Of a DNA stretch of 64,000 nt, positions 7,426 to 20,271 are shown in pieces; positions within the stretch are counted from its first letter, which is position 1, and every line of letters begins with the position of its first letter. The DNA comes from an uncultured Bacteroidia bacterium (GTDB lineage: Bacteria > Bacteroidota > Bacteroidia > Bacteroidales > F082): contig CADCJI010000017.1 of the NCBI GenBank assembly GCA_902801625.1, positions 19,292 through 83,291 of the forward strand. The letters run 5' to 3'. The notes under the pieces were generated by a model that did no database searches, had not been told where the DNA came from, and worked only from the letters and a program-made list of their open reading frames with translations. Position numbers and translations under genes: made by a program.

Positions 7426-9093
7426 ATGATCCAAGTTTATTGCATCAACAACAAGACGACGAAAGAATTCCCGGAAGGCATGACTTTGCTAGAGATGCTG
7501 CCCGAGTTTGAGTTCGACAGGCCTTATCCCATTGTCTCGGCCAAGGTCAACAATGTTTCGCAAGGTCTGAAGTTCCGCGTCTACAACAGCCGCGATGTTG
7601 AGTTCCTCGACCTTACCCACCACACGGCGCGTCTTGTATATTTTAGATCGTTAGGTTTCCTGCTTTTCAAGGCCGCACAGGACCTGTTTCCAGACAGCAA
7701 ACTGAATATGGAGCATCCCATCTCCAAAGGCTTTTATTGTCGTATCAAGAAAAACGATGGCAAGATACTCGATGGCAACGACATCGCCGCACTCAGATTG
7801 CGAATGAGGAATATCGTAGCCGAGGACATTCAGTTCCATCGTCATGAGGCTCGCATTGAGGATGCCATCAAAATGTTTGGCAAACTAGGGCAGGAGGATA
7901 AGGTGAAGTTGTTTGAAACCAGCGGAAAAGCCTATACCGATTACTATACCTTAGACGAAACCCCTGACTATTATTATGGTCGCTTGGTGCCTTCTACGGG
8001 TTACCTTGGCATTTGGGATATCGAAGCTTATCGTGATGGTATCTTGGTGCGCATTCCCGACCGCGACCATCCTGACCGCTTGGCCGAGATGCAAGACCAA
8101 CCAAAGACCTTCGAGGTGTTTTCCGAAAGCCTGAAATGGAACGACATCATGGGCTTGAGTACGGTCGGCGATGTCAACCATGCCTGCCAGAATGGTATGG
8201 CGAGGGAGTTGGTGCAAGTGGCCGAGGCATTGCAGGAAAAGAAGATTGTGCAGATTGCCGAGGAGATCAATCGTCGTTATCACAGCGAGAATCCTGTTCG
8301 TTTGGTGCTGATTACAGGACCAAGCAGCAGTGGCAAGACCACCTTCTGCAGTCGTGTCAGCATCCAGTTGAAAGCTTGTGGACTGAAGCCCATCTCTTTC
8401 TCGACGGATGACTATTTCGTCAACCGTGTGGACACGCCCAAACTTCCTGACGGCACATACGACTTCGACAATTTTGATACCGTTGACCATGCCGCCCTCG
8501 AACGCGACTTGATTGCTTTGCTGAAGGGTGAGGAGATAGAAGTGCCGGAGTACAATTTCGTCACGGGTATGCGCGAATACAATGGCAAGAAACTACAGCT
8601 GAAAGAAGGAACTGTTTTGCTGTTGGAAGGCATCCATGCCTTGAACCCCATGCTGACGGACCAAATTCCCGAATCGACCAAGTTCCGCATCTTTATCTCC
8701 ACCTTGACCAGTACTGCGCTGGATGACCACAACGCCATCCCGACAGATGACAACCGCCTGTTGCGCCGTATCGTGCGCGACTACAACAAAGGTGCTTTCT
8801 CGGCTCGTCAGACCATCAGCCAATGGGCCAGTGTGCGTGCAGCTGAGGAGAAATGGATCAATCCTTATCAGGAGAATGCCGATGTGATGTTCAACTCTGC
8901 CTATCTCTTGGAGTTTGCTGTCATGCGCAACCATGCCGAGAGCATCTTGGCCACCGTGCCGAACAATTGTCCCGAATACACCGAGGCGCATCGTCTCTTG
9001 CGTTTCCTGCATTATTTCACGCCCGTCTCCGACAAGGAGATTCCGGCTACATCCATGCTGCGCCAGTTCATCGGCGGCAGCAGTTTCATGTAA
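7426..9093 (+). CDS. TGS-domain nucleoside (uridine-type) kinase
   Basis: A 555-residue protein of the Bacteroidota nucleoside kinase family. An N-terminal ubiquitin-like TGS domain (about residues 1-65) and a threonyl-tRNA-synthetase SAD-like region precede a C-terminal phosphoribulokinase/uridine kinase domain with the P-loop GPSSSGKTT starting at residue 298. Further kinase signatures are STDDYF, the YDFDNFDTVDH segment, LLEGIHALNP and RRIVRDYNKG. It probably phosphorylates uridine or cytidine for pyrimidine salvage in the cytoplasm, but the substrate has to be inferred from the family. The gene lies 29 bp before nadE. Confidence 0.9.
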   Translation: MIQVYCINNKTTKEFPEGMTLLEMLPEFEFDRPYPIVSAKVNNVSQGLKFRVYNSRDVEFLDLTHHTARLVYFRSLGFLLFKAAQDLFPDSKLNMEHPISKGFYCRIKKNDGKILDGNDIAALRLRMRNIVAEDIQFHRHEARIEDAIKMFGKLGQEDKVKLFETSGKAYTDYYTLDETPDYYYGRLVPSTGYLGIWDIEAYRDGILVRIPDRDHPDRLAEMQDQPKTFEVFSESLKWNDIMGLSTVGDVNHACQNGMARELVQVAEALQEKKIVQIAEEINRRYHSENPVRLVLITGPSSSGKTTFCSRVSIQLKACGLKPISFSTDDYFVNRVDTPKLPDGTYDFDNFDTVDHAALERDLIALLKGEEIEVPEYNFVTGMREYNGKKLQLKEGTVLLLEGIHALNPMLTDQIPESTKFRIFISTLTSTALDDHNAIPTDDNRLLRRIVRDYNKGAFSARQTISQWASVRAAEEKWINPYQENADVMFNSAYLLEFAVMRNHAESILATVPNNCPEYTEAHRLLRFLHYFTPVSDKEIPATSMLRQFIGGSSFM

Positions 9094-9122
9094 TCTTGAA
9101 TTTTAAATTTTGAATCTTGAAT
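9094..9122 (+). repeat. GAATTTTAAATTTTGAATCT leader repeat upstream of nadE
   Basis: A short copy of the AT-rich leader repeat fills the whole 29-bp gap between the nucleoside kinase stop and the nadE ATG, with no Shine-Dalgarno sequence. Confidence 0.65.
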
Positions 9123-9869
9123 ATGGAATTTAACGCAAAACAAGTAAAAGACCAAGTCGTCCAATGGATTCGCGACTGGTTTGAAGTGAACGGAAAAGGC
9201 TGCAATGCCGTCATCGGTATCTCGGGCGGCAAGGATAGCAGCGTCGTAGCAGGCCTTTGTGCCGAAGCCCTCGGCAAGGATCGCGTCATCGGCGTGACCA
9301 TGCCCAATGGCGTGCAACCCGACATCGACGACAGTATGAAGCTCATCAACCACCTGGGCATCCGTCATTGTTGTGTCAACATCGGCGACACCTATAATAC
9401 GCTGATAGCTGCCGTTAAAGAACAACTCGGCACTTTGGATGCCGAAGTCAGCCGTCAGACCACGATTAACCTGCCTCCACGCCTGCGTATGAGCACTTTG
9501 TATGCCGTTTCGCAGTCGATGAACGGTCGTGTGGCCAACACCTGTAACCTCTCCGAGGACTGGGTGGGCTATTCGACGCGCTATGGTGATGCTGCTGGTG
9601 ATTTCGCCCCTTTGGGTGGTCTCACCGTGCAAGAAGTCAAGGCGATAGGGAAGGAGTTGGGCTTGCCCATTGAGTTAGTGGAGAAGACGCCTTCTGATGG
9701 CCTCACCAACAAGAGCGACGAGGATAACTTGGGATTCACTTACGCTGTGTTGGACAACTATATCCGCACTGGCGTTTGCAATGACCCCAAAACCAAGGCC
9801 TTGATTGATCACAAGCACATCACCAATCTCTTCAAACTGCAGCCGATACCGCATTTTGAGATGAAATAA
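9123..9869 (+). CDS. nadE: NAD+ synthase, ammonia-type domain
   Basis: A 248-residue protein starting at ATG 9123 (MEFNAKQVKD); a TTG two codons earlier lies inside the leader repeat and is less likely. It has the PP-loop SGGKDSS at residues 34-40, the ADPR/AMP-binding stretch TCNLSEDWVGYSTRYGD and the C-terminal KTPSDGLTNKSDEDNLGFTY motif of NadE (all cited in part). The enzyme amidates deamido-NAD to NAD with ATP. The N-terminal glutaminase domain found in many NadE proteins is absent, so ammonia or another glutaminase must supply nitrogen. A thioesterase gene follows after 7 bp in the same operon. Confidence 0.95.
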   Translation: MEFNAKQVKDQVVQWIRDWFEVNGKGCNAVIGISGGKDSSVVAGLCAEALGKDRVIGVTMPNGVQPDIDDSMKLINHLGIRHCCVNIGDTYNTLIAAVKEQLGTLDAEVSRQTTINLPPRLRMSTLYAVSQSMNGRVANTCNLSEDWVGYSTRYGDAAGDFAPLGGLTVQEVKAIGKELGLPIELVEKTPSDGLTNKSDEDNLGFTYAVLDNYIRTGVCNDPKTKALIDHKHITNLFKLQPIPHFEMK

Positions 9870-9876
9870 GAAGCTT

Positions 9877-10272
9877 ATGTTCTCTTGTCCCATACAAATC
9901 CGCATGAGCGACCTCGACCCATACAACCACGTCAACAACGGGTCGCAGTGCAACTACTTCGATATGGGTCGAAGCCGATACTTCGAGCATGTCTTCCAAG
10001 CCAAAATCGACTGGCTGACCTTTAAGTATGTCCTCGTCCATGTGGACTTGGACTTTCGTCATCCCTTGTTGTTCCACGACCCCATTGTTTGTGAAAGTCG
10101 CGTCCTCGAGATAGGCAACTCCAGCTTCAAGATGGAGCAGTGCCTTAAAGATGCTGAAACGGGCGAAGTCAAGACCTTGTGCCACGCCGTGGTGGTGTAT
10201 TTTAATCGAGAAACGAACCAATCGGAGCGGATACCCGATGCCGACAGGGAAAAAATGATGCATGCCGACTAA
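9877..10272 (+). CDS. Acyl-CoA thioesterase, 4HBT hotdog family
   Basis: A 131-residue hotdog-fold thioesterase. The family motif appears near the N-terminus as SDLDPYNHVNNG (D12, D14 and the HVNN turn), followed by YFDMGRSRYFEHVF, the helix of the fold, and the strand VDLDFRHPLLFHDPI. Members cleave acyl-CoA or acyl-ACP thioesters in the cytoplasm; the acyl chain is not predictable from sequence. The length is normal. It lies 7 bp after nadE and is probably translated from the same message. Confidence 0.88.
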   Translation: MFSCPIQIRMSDLDPYNHVNNGSQCNYFDMGRSRYFEHVFQAKIDWLTFKYVLVHVDLDFRHPLLFHDPIVCESRVLEIGNSSFKMEQCLKDAETGEVKTLCHAVVVYFNRETNQSERIPDADREKMMHAD

Positions 10273-10302
10273 CCCCCTGTCGAAGACACGATATTCTATT
10301 AA

Positions 10303-14211
<3,909 letters not shown>

Positions 14212-14260
14212 TTTGGGGGTTATTTGTAATCAATTAATTACCATAAACAATCAGACTAAT

Positions 14261-14836
14261 ATGGACAACAATCTTAATAACAAACTGAAACAAGATAGCC
14301 GTTATCTTCAAATCTCTATCCCATACGATAAGGAAGACGATTTGATACGCTTTGACGACGGTGTGATGACCGAATTGGAATGTGATGAGGAATTTACACC
14401 TCCAATGCTTAATGCAGAGAATCAGTTGTTGGAATTTGTCATTGATTTGAAAGAAGGTAAGATGCTAAATTGGAACTATGAAGGAGGATACTTAAGAATG
14501 TGGGCAAAAGTGTGCGACGGTGGCACATATACATTGTTGGACTCCGAAAAGAAACCAATATGGCAAATCCGTGGTTATGTCCCGAACAAACTCATACCAC
14601 CATATGAAAACGGCTATGGCGACTACATCGAATTGGCTATAGAAGCTGATGGAACAGTCGTTGGTTGGCCAACGAAGCCTGACTTTTCAGATTTTGTTTC
14701 AGATGGCAGGTCTCCAGAGCCAATTAAGACCAACAAATGGCATCGGGCCGAAGAAGCCTATTGGCATGTGAGAGGAATGAAGTTAAGCAAGGAGGAAGTT
14801 GAATGGTTGGTCGGGAAATTGCAGTTGTTGCCGTAA
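14261..14836 (+). CDS. Hypothetical protein at the edge of the Wadjet island
   Basis: A 191-residue acidic soluble protein; I do not recognise the family. The start is placed at ATG 14261 (MDNNLNNKLKQDSRYLQ); an upstream extension would overlap the beta-galactosidase gene in another frame. Visible features are alternating beta-type segments (LLEFVIDLKEGKML, YLRMWAKVCDGGTYTLLD), a Pro/Tyr-rich centre and a helical basic C-terminus (LSKEEVEWLVGKLQ). There is no signal peptide or membrane segment. The codon use is AT-rich like the Jet genes that begin 45 bp downstream on the same strand, so it may be an island passenger or accessory gene. A hydrolase role is not supported. Confidence 0.6.
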   Translation: MDNNLNNKLKQDSRYLQISIPYDKEDDLIRFDDGVMTELECDEEFTPPMLNAENQLLEFVIDLKEGKMLNWNYEGGYLRMWAKVCDGGTYTLLDSEKKPIWQIRGYVPNKLIPPYENGYGDYIELAIEADGTVVGWPTKPDFSDFVSDGRSPEPIKTNKWHRAEEAYWHVRGMKLSKEEVEWLVGKLQLLP

Positions 14837-14880
14837 GATATTGATTATCATAATATTTTCTTGTTTAATAACAAAATATA

Positions 14881-16074
14881 ATGGCAACCTATCAATCCAT
14901 AAAAGAATTGACGAGAGGACTACAGCAGGGCGCAAAATTGCTGAATGATATGTTTTTGAAGAGAAAGACGGTTGCCATTAAGTATGATGATGCTCTTGAA
15001 ACCTTGGATGGAGATGAGAATAAACTAAAGCATCTTATCAACTTTGGTGTAATTGTCCAAACTGGTGATTTCTTGGAGTTGGATGATAACTATCAAAGGT
15101 TTTTCGAGGAGGTCTTGGCTGTCAATGAGGACATAAACATAGCTTCAGTCCAAACTTTTATTGGCAAATTGAAATTAGGAATTGACTCTTATTTGGCTGC
15201 CGAGAATAATAGTAGAAAAGCGCAGTTTTTGAGAGAAATACGGCATACTTTCAAAAGCATAGAGAACGCTACGCGAAGGAATGTTGTCGACCTGAAGCGC
15301 AATGTTGATGATACATATAAGCAAGAACCCAATTTCAAGATTAAAGAGTTAAGACTGAAGGATTTTGACGAAAAAGCGAAACAGATTGGAGAGTTAATCA
15401 GGCAAACGGAAAAGGTCTTGGAGGAACAAACGATATTCTTTGCCAATGCAACGGATATTGGAATGAAACAAACCCTTACTGAAATCAGGGTGAGTTTGAA
15501 AGAATCCGCTCACGGACTGATTGCCATTTCTGCTCAGATTATTGATTATCTGAATCGCATCGAGTATCAAAGCAAACTTGTCAAGAAAACTCGTCAGTTG
15601 AAATACTTGAAAGACCAGTTTATGATAGAAGAAAGCACTGATGTCAAAGAACTTCTTTCAAAGGTCAATGATGTTTGGATGGAGAAACAACCAAAGTATT
15701 TGACCAAAGTTTCGTTGGACTTTTTGCGCAATGATGATGCCGCTCTCGAAATTCTTTGCAATATTCGCAAACGGCTTTCCAAGAAAGTAACAATCAAGTC
15801 CAGACTCTCCGAGAAAATCGACGAAAAGTATCTTAAAGAACAACAGGAAACCACTCGGATGTTTAACCATCAAGAAATCATCAATGGTTTTTTGGCCCAA
15901 AGTTCAGACCTTTTCTATTATGTGTGGAATTATCAATTTGAAAACGAGACCGACCAAGAAATGCGATTAGTGCTTTTCTTGCAATTGGCCTCTCAATACA
16001 ATGATAATCTGCAATATACCTCTGATTTTAAGATAATGAACAATGTTGAATATCCTATCATTTATCCGCGATGA
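14881..16074 (+). CDS. jetA: Wadjet defence protein JetA (kleisin-like / MksF-like subunit)
   Basis: A 397-residue, largely helical protein, first gene of a four-gene overlapping operon. In Wadjet/MksBEFG systems the first subunit is a kleisin with an N-terminal winged-helix region (here about 1-75, ending LINFGVIVQTGDFLELDD), a long helical middle (about 85-300, rich in K/E/Q heptads) and a C-terminal winged helix that touches the SMC head. I assign it by gene order and architecture rather than by a diagnostic motif. Together with JetB, JetC and JetD it would form a loop-extruding complex that recognises small closed circular DNA. The stop overlaps the jetB start by 4 bp (ATGA). Confidence 0.75.
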   Translation: MATYQSIKELTRGLQQGAKLLNDMFLKRKTVAIKYDDALETLDGDENKLKHLINFGVIVQTGDFLELDDNYQRFFEEVLAVNEDINIASVQTFIGKLKLGIDSYLAAENNSRKAQFLREIRHTFKSIENATRRNVVDLKRNVDDTYKQEPNFKIKELRLKDFDEKAKQIGELIRQTEKVLEEQTIFFANATDIGMKQTLTEIRVSLKESAHGLIAISAQIIDYLNRIEYQSKLVKKTRQLKYLKDQFMIEESTDVKELLSKVNDVWMEKQPKYLTKVSLDFLRNDDAALEILCNIRKRLSKKVTIKSRLSEKIDEKYLKEQQETTRMFNHQEIINGFLAQSSDLFYYVWNYQFENETDQEMRLVLFLQLASQYNDNLQYTSDFKIMNNVEYPIIYPR

Positions 16075-16622
16075 AATATACAAGTGAAGTTTTTCAACGC
16101 CTTAGCCGAGGGCAATTTATTTCCAGCAATAGCATTGATGCTGAGACGCGTGCTATATACAACGATATTGAAGACAATCAGCAGCAGTATGAGGAATATT
16201 TTTATCAGATTGATTTTCAATTGTCAGCAGGCGAAGGATTCTATTATTTCAGTCGAAAAGAGTCTAAGGTAATAGTGGAGAACAAGTTGCAATCACTATT
16301 CTCCTGGATAGATTATCTTGATTTCTTGAAGACTTACGACACGACTTTTGGCGCAGGCACACAATTCAACCTTGCACAGTTAGAAATCCGTCTTTCTACT
16401 GATTTGGAGTTGAAAGAAAAACTGTCACAAATGTTTGTCGACAAATCATCCAACCGCGACAAAATTGAAGCATTGGCACAAACTTTAGTGAATATGGGAT
16501 TTGCGGAACAGGTCAATGAGATGGAGGGATTGTACCAAGTGACGTCGGCTTTCCATTACATAGAGCAAATCATCATGTGCATTAATATTAATGAGGAGGT
16601 GAAAGATGAGATACCTGAATAA
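16071..16622 (+). CDS. jetB: Wadjet defence protein JetB (MksE/KITE-like subunit)
   Basis: A 183-residue acidic protein between the kleisin-like and SMC-like genes, overlapping jetA by 4 bp and jetC by 17 bp. Size and position are those of the KITE (winged-helix dimer) subunit JetB/MksE, which bridges kleisin and SMC heads. It shows mixed helix-strand segments with a conserved-looking FYYFSRKESKVIVENKL (in part) and a C-terminal winged-helix-like region LAQTLVNMGFAEQVNEMEGLYQVTSAF (in part). There is no signal or membrane segment. The assignment rests on operon context. Confidence 0.72.
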   Translation: MKYTSEVFQRLSRGQFISSNSIDAETRAIYNDIEDNQQQYEEYFYQIDFQLSAGEGFYYFSRKESKVIVENKLQSLFSWIDYLDFLKTYDTTFGAGTQFNLAQLEIRLSTDLELKEKLSQMFVDKSSNRDKIEALAQTLVNMGFAEQVNEMEGLYQVTSAFHYIEQIIMCININEEVKDEIPE

Positions 16623-19600
16623 AATTGTTTTTATCAACAGTGCGCATGTACCATACGCTGAAATCAAATTGGATGGCAATGTACATTTTATTGGAACGCA
16701 AGGTGTTGGAAAATCCACTTTGTTGAGGGCAATCTTGTTTTTCTATAATGTGGAGAAAAACAAACTTGGCATCCGCACTCAATTTGGACAGAAGAGTTAC
16801 GATGAGTTTTATCTGCCTTATCCCAATTCGTATATCATTTATGAGGTGTGTCGTGAGACGGGCAATTTCTTCGTGATGACATTCATTTCGAGCGGGCGAA
16901 CGGCTTTTCGTATTGTGGATTGTGCGTATGATAAGCACTTTTTTGTGCAAGAAGACAACAATGTCCGCTATGAATGGGGGCGTATCAGTGAACAAATAGG
17001 CACGAAGATATTCAAAAGCAACATCATTCGCGGCTATGAGGAATTTCGTGACATTCTATATGGCAATAACCAAAGTCAAATTGTTGACAAAAAACTGCTC
17101 CGATTTTCATTATTGGAAAGTCCAAAGTATCGGCAAGTTCCGTTGACCATCCAAAACATTTTCTTGAACCAGAGTTTGGAGTCGCGGGTTATCAAGGACA
17201 CCATTATCGATTCGATGGACTTTGCAGGAGATAATATTGACTTGAACCTGTATCGGGAAGAAGTGAAGAACTTCCGCCAACAATATGACGATATTTGGAA
17301 ATGGTATAAAACAGAGAAAAACGGACGGGTCAAGGTCAAGGTTGAAGCGGATGCTGTCATCGAGAAATACACCCAATATGAGTACACCCGAAAGATTATC
17401 AATGAATTGTGCGCTCATCTGAATTATTCTCTTGAGCGCGATGCCAAACGGTTGCCCCAATTGGCGGAGGAAGAGTCGAAGTGCAGTCAAGAACTGTCGC
17501 GCCAAAAGAGATTGCTCGGAGAGGAGGAAGGAAAGTACAACGATGAACGTGATAAACTGAATCAAGAAGATGGTGCCTTGAAAGCATTTCTTGATCAGGC
17601 GAAAACCAAACGGAAGCACTATGAAGACATTGGCATAGAGCGAATAATTGAAAGAATAGGAAAGGAGGGTGAACTCAAAATTCAACAGCAAAGCCTTCAT
17701 CATCAGGAAGAAACATTGACGAGCAAGAACCAGAGCATTAAGTCAAAATATGATGCGTTGCAACAAGAGGCTGATAATCAGTTGCGGGAATACAAGTTGC
17801 AATCTGGGCAACAACTCAATGAGATTGAGCATCAACGTATGGATGCCTTGGCCCGTTTGCAATCGGAACTGAATGATCAGAAGGAAGAGATTAGGAGCCA
17901 ATGCCAGTTGAAATTGGAAGGAAACCAAAAACAATTGGATGATGCAAAGGAAGAGAAGAATAACTTCAAACTTCAGGAACAGCGTGTAAGACAAGCAAAT
18001 CCCTATCAGGAAATGATGGATGAGCAAGATAGAAAGATGACGGATTTGCAGGAACTTAGCAACCAACTCTATCGTGATTCTTCTAATAAACAGTCGGAAA
18101 TCGACCGAATTATCAATGAGGTTGCCATGAAACGTAAGGATTTGGAAACTTCTAGTGATAAGGCAATCGTTTCGTTGCAAAATAGTATTGATCAACTTTC
18201 TGCCGAAATAGGGAAGTTGGATGACATGTTGCGCCGACAGAAAGGCTCATTGGTGGAATGGTTGGGTGAAAATATGACTGGTTGGGAGGAAAACATCGGT
18301 AAAGTCCTTGATGAGGATGCTGTGCTTTACAACACAACGCTTAACCCTCGACTCAAAGATTCATCGGACACGATTTATGGGGTTGAGATAGATATTGAAA
18401 ACATAGAAAAGACCGTCAAAACTCCTGATGAAATTAATTCACAGAAAGCAGAGTTGGAACGTCAAGCGGAGTCGTTGCGAAAACAGATAATGGATGAGCA
18501 ACGGCTATTAGAGGCAAATATTACTGAATTGGAGCGCAAGCCTAATGCCCGACTGAAGCAATTGAGGATTGAGAAAATGAATGTCGATGCCGAGTGCAAC
18601 CAGATACCCTTGCGTATTGATAAAATTAAGAAAGAAAAGACGGACGCGGAAGAAAAGTTGAGTAATTGGCGTAATTCTGAACTTGACAAATTGCAGCAGA
18701 AATTGGGTGAGGTGGAAAAATCCATCGAAGCCATTAGAAAACAGAGGCAATTTCTTGTAGCACAACGCGACAAAGATTTGGAAAATGCACGGAGGTTATT
18801 TGACAAACAGAAGAAAGAAACAGAAGCTGCTTTTGGTCAACAAAAGGCATCCGTGAAATCTGAGATTGAAAAGAAAGAACAAGAAACATCTCGTCGCAAA
18901 AGTGAACTTCAGGCTCAAATGGATGCGGAATTGAAAGGAATGGGCGTGGATGTCGATCAGTTGGCGGAAATACGCCGACAACTTCAGACCGTGAATGATG
19001 AGTTACGGTTTATTGAAGACCATCGCCCTGACTATATCTCATGGCAGAACGATACTCGCGACTATTTTAATGTAGAGCAGAAAAAGAAGGATGAACGAAA
19101 GCAGTTACAACAGAAAATCGACGATTTGCAAGAGAAATTCAAGAAACGCAAGCAGAACTACGAAAACAAAATTGCCGAGTTGTCAAAAGACCTTCGATTA
19201 TTGCAGGACGAGCAAAAACGACTGAAAGAAGGAATCAGCCGCGTTCAGGCGTTTATGAACACCCCTTCGTGTCCTGCTGAGTTGATGAATGTTGAAAAGA
19301 TAGAAACCATAAAGCCATTAGGTGACATCATGGACGAATTGCGTGACAATATCAGTGGTCAGCAACGTAAAATGGAAGATTTCAAGCAGGCAGTTGTTAC
19401 ATTCAAGAGCAATTTCTCACCACAAAACACTTTCCATTTTCGAACTGAATTCAATTCTGATGCAGACTATACGGAATTTGCCGCTGAGTTGAACGAGTTT
19501 TTGAGCAATGCCAAGATTGAGCAATACCGTGTGCGTACAAGTCAACAATATGCCACGATTATTAAGCGTATTGCCCATGATGTGAGTGACTTGGATCGTC

Positions 19601-20271
19601 ACAAGGCCGATATTCGTTCCACCATCAACGAAATCAACCGCGATTTCCGGGAAAACAACTTTGCAGGGGTTATCAAGGAGATAGAGTTGCGTGCCGTGGA
19701 AAGCAATGACCGACTGATGCAACAACTATTGAACATCAAGCATTTTGATGATGAACATGGCTACGACATCGGACAATTGAACCTGTTTTCGGCAGAAGAC
19801 AATTTAAATCACACAAACGAAAAAGCTGTGAATTTATTGATGACCCTCGTCGACATGATGGATGCTGAACAAAAACGAGAAAGCATCACATTGTCAGACA
19901 CTTTCAAATTGGAGTTCAAGGTCAAAGAAAACGACAATGACACCGATTGGGTGGAAAAACTCAGCAATGTGGGTTCCGACGGAACGGATGTTTTGGTGAA
20001 GGCTATGGTGAACATTATGCTTATCAACGTGTTTAAGAGGAAGATTTCCCGTAAATTTGGCGATTTCAAGTTGCATTGCATGATGGATGAGATAGGCAAG
20101 TTGCACCCTAACAATGTGGAAGGCATACTGAAGTTTGCCAATGTGCGTAACATATATCTGATCAACAGTTCACCCACGACATACAATGCTCAAGCCTATA
20201 AATATACTTACTCGTTAAGCAAGGACGAGCAGAATAATACTGTAGTAAAAGCCTTATTGACAATCAGATGA
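16606..20271 (+). CDS. jetC: Wadjet defence protein JetC (MukB/SMC-like ATPase)
   Basis: A 1221-residue SMC-type ATPase. Walker A GTQGVGKST is at residues 30-38. The middle, from about 260 to 960, is almost entirely coiled coil (long runs of E/K/Q/R/L heptads) interrupted by a globular hinge-like part around 530-620. The C-terminal head has Walker B LHCMMDE with D1161-E1162, and a serine-rich segment before it that may be the signature loop. There is no Rad50-type CxxC zinc hook. In Wadjet, JetC dimers hydrolyse ATP to extrude loops on plasmid DNA and hand the bent DNA to JetD. The gene overlaps jetB by 17 bp and jetD by 4 bp. Confidence 0.88.
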   Translation: MRYLNKIVFINSAHVPYAEIKLDGNVHFIGTQGVGKSTLLRAILFFYNVEKNKLGIRTQFGQKSYDEFYLPYPNSYIIYEVCRETGNFFVMTFISSGRTAFRIVDCAYDKHFFVQEDNNVRYEWGRISEQIGTKIFKSNIIRGYEEFRDILYGNNQSQIVDKKLLRFSLLESPKYRQVPLTIQNIFLNQSLESRVIKDTIIDSMDFAGDNIDLNLYREEVKNFRQQYDDIWKWYKTEKNGRVKVKVEADAVIEKYTQYEYTRKIINELCAHLNYSLERDAKRLPQLAEEESKCSQELSRQKRLLGEEEGKYNDERDKLNQEDGALKAFLDQAKTKRKHYEDIGIERIIERIGKEGELKIQQQSLHHQEETLTSKNQSIKSKYDALQQEADNQLREYKLQSGQQLNEIEHQRMDALARLQSELNDQKEEIRSQCQLKLEGNQKQLDDAKEEKNNFKLQEQRVRQANPYQEMMDEQDRKMTDLQELSNQLYRDSSNKQSEIDRIINEVAMKRKDLETSSDKAIVSLQNSIDQLSAEIGKLDDMLRRQKGSLVEWLGENMTGWEENIGKVLDEDAVLYNTTLNPRLKDSSDTIYGVEIDIENIEKTVKTPDEINSQKAELERQAESLRKQIMDEQRLLEANITELERKPNARLKQLRIEKMNVDAECNQIPLRIDKIKKEKTDAEEKLSNWRNSELDKLQQKLGEVEKSIEAIRKQRQFLVAQRDKDLENARRLFDKQKKETEAAFGQQKASVKSEIEKKEQETSRRKSELQAQMDAELKGMGVDVDQLAEIRRQLQTVNDELRFIEDHRPDYISWQNDTRDYFNVEQKKKDERKQLQQKIDDLQEKFKKRKQNYENKIAELSKDLRLLQDEQKRLKEGISRVQAFMNTPSCPAELMNVEKIETIKPLGDIMDELRDNISGQQRKMEDFKQAVVTFKSNFSPQNTFHFRTEFNSDADYTEFAAELNEFLSNAKIEQYRVRTSQQYATIIKRIAHDVSDLDRHKADIRSTINEINRDFRENNFAGVIKEIELRAVESNDRLMQQLLNIKHFDDEHGYDIGQLNLFSAEDNLNHTNEKAVNLLMTLVDMMDAEQKRESITLSDTFKLEFKVKENDNDTDWVEKLSNVGSDGTDVLVKAMVNIMLINVFKRKISRKFGDFKLHCMMDEIGKLHPNNVEGILKFANVRNIYLINSSPTTYNAQAYKYTYSLSKDEQNNTVVKALLTIR

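Noticed and set aside
9012-9632. Open frame of 206 codons on the minus strand
   Set aside because: Antisense to nadE, which has complete catalytic motifs.
16606-20271. Chromosomal MukB or Rad50/SbcC
   Set aside because: Operon with kleisin-like, KITE-like and Toprim nuclease genes and lack of a zinc hook fit Wadjet/Mks; no Mre11/SbcD partner.
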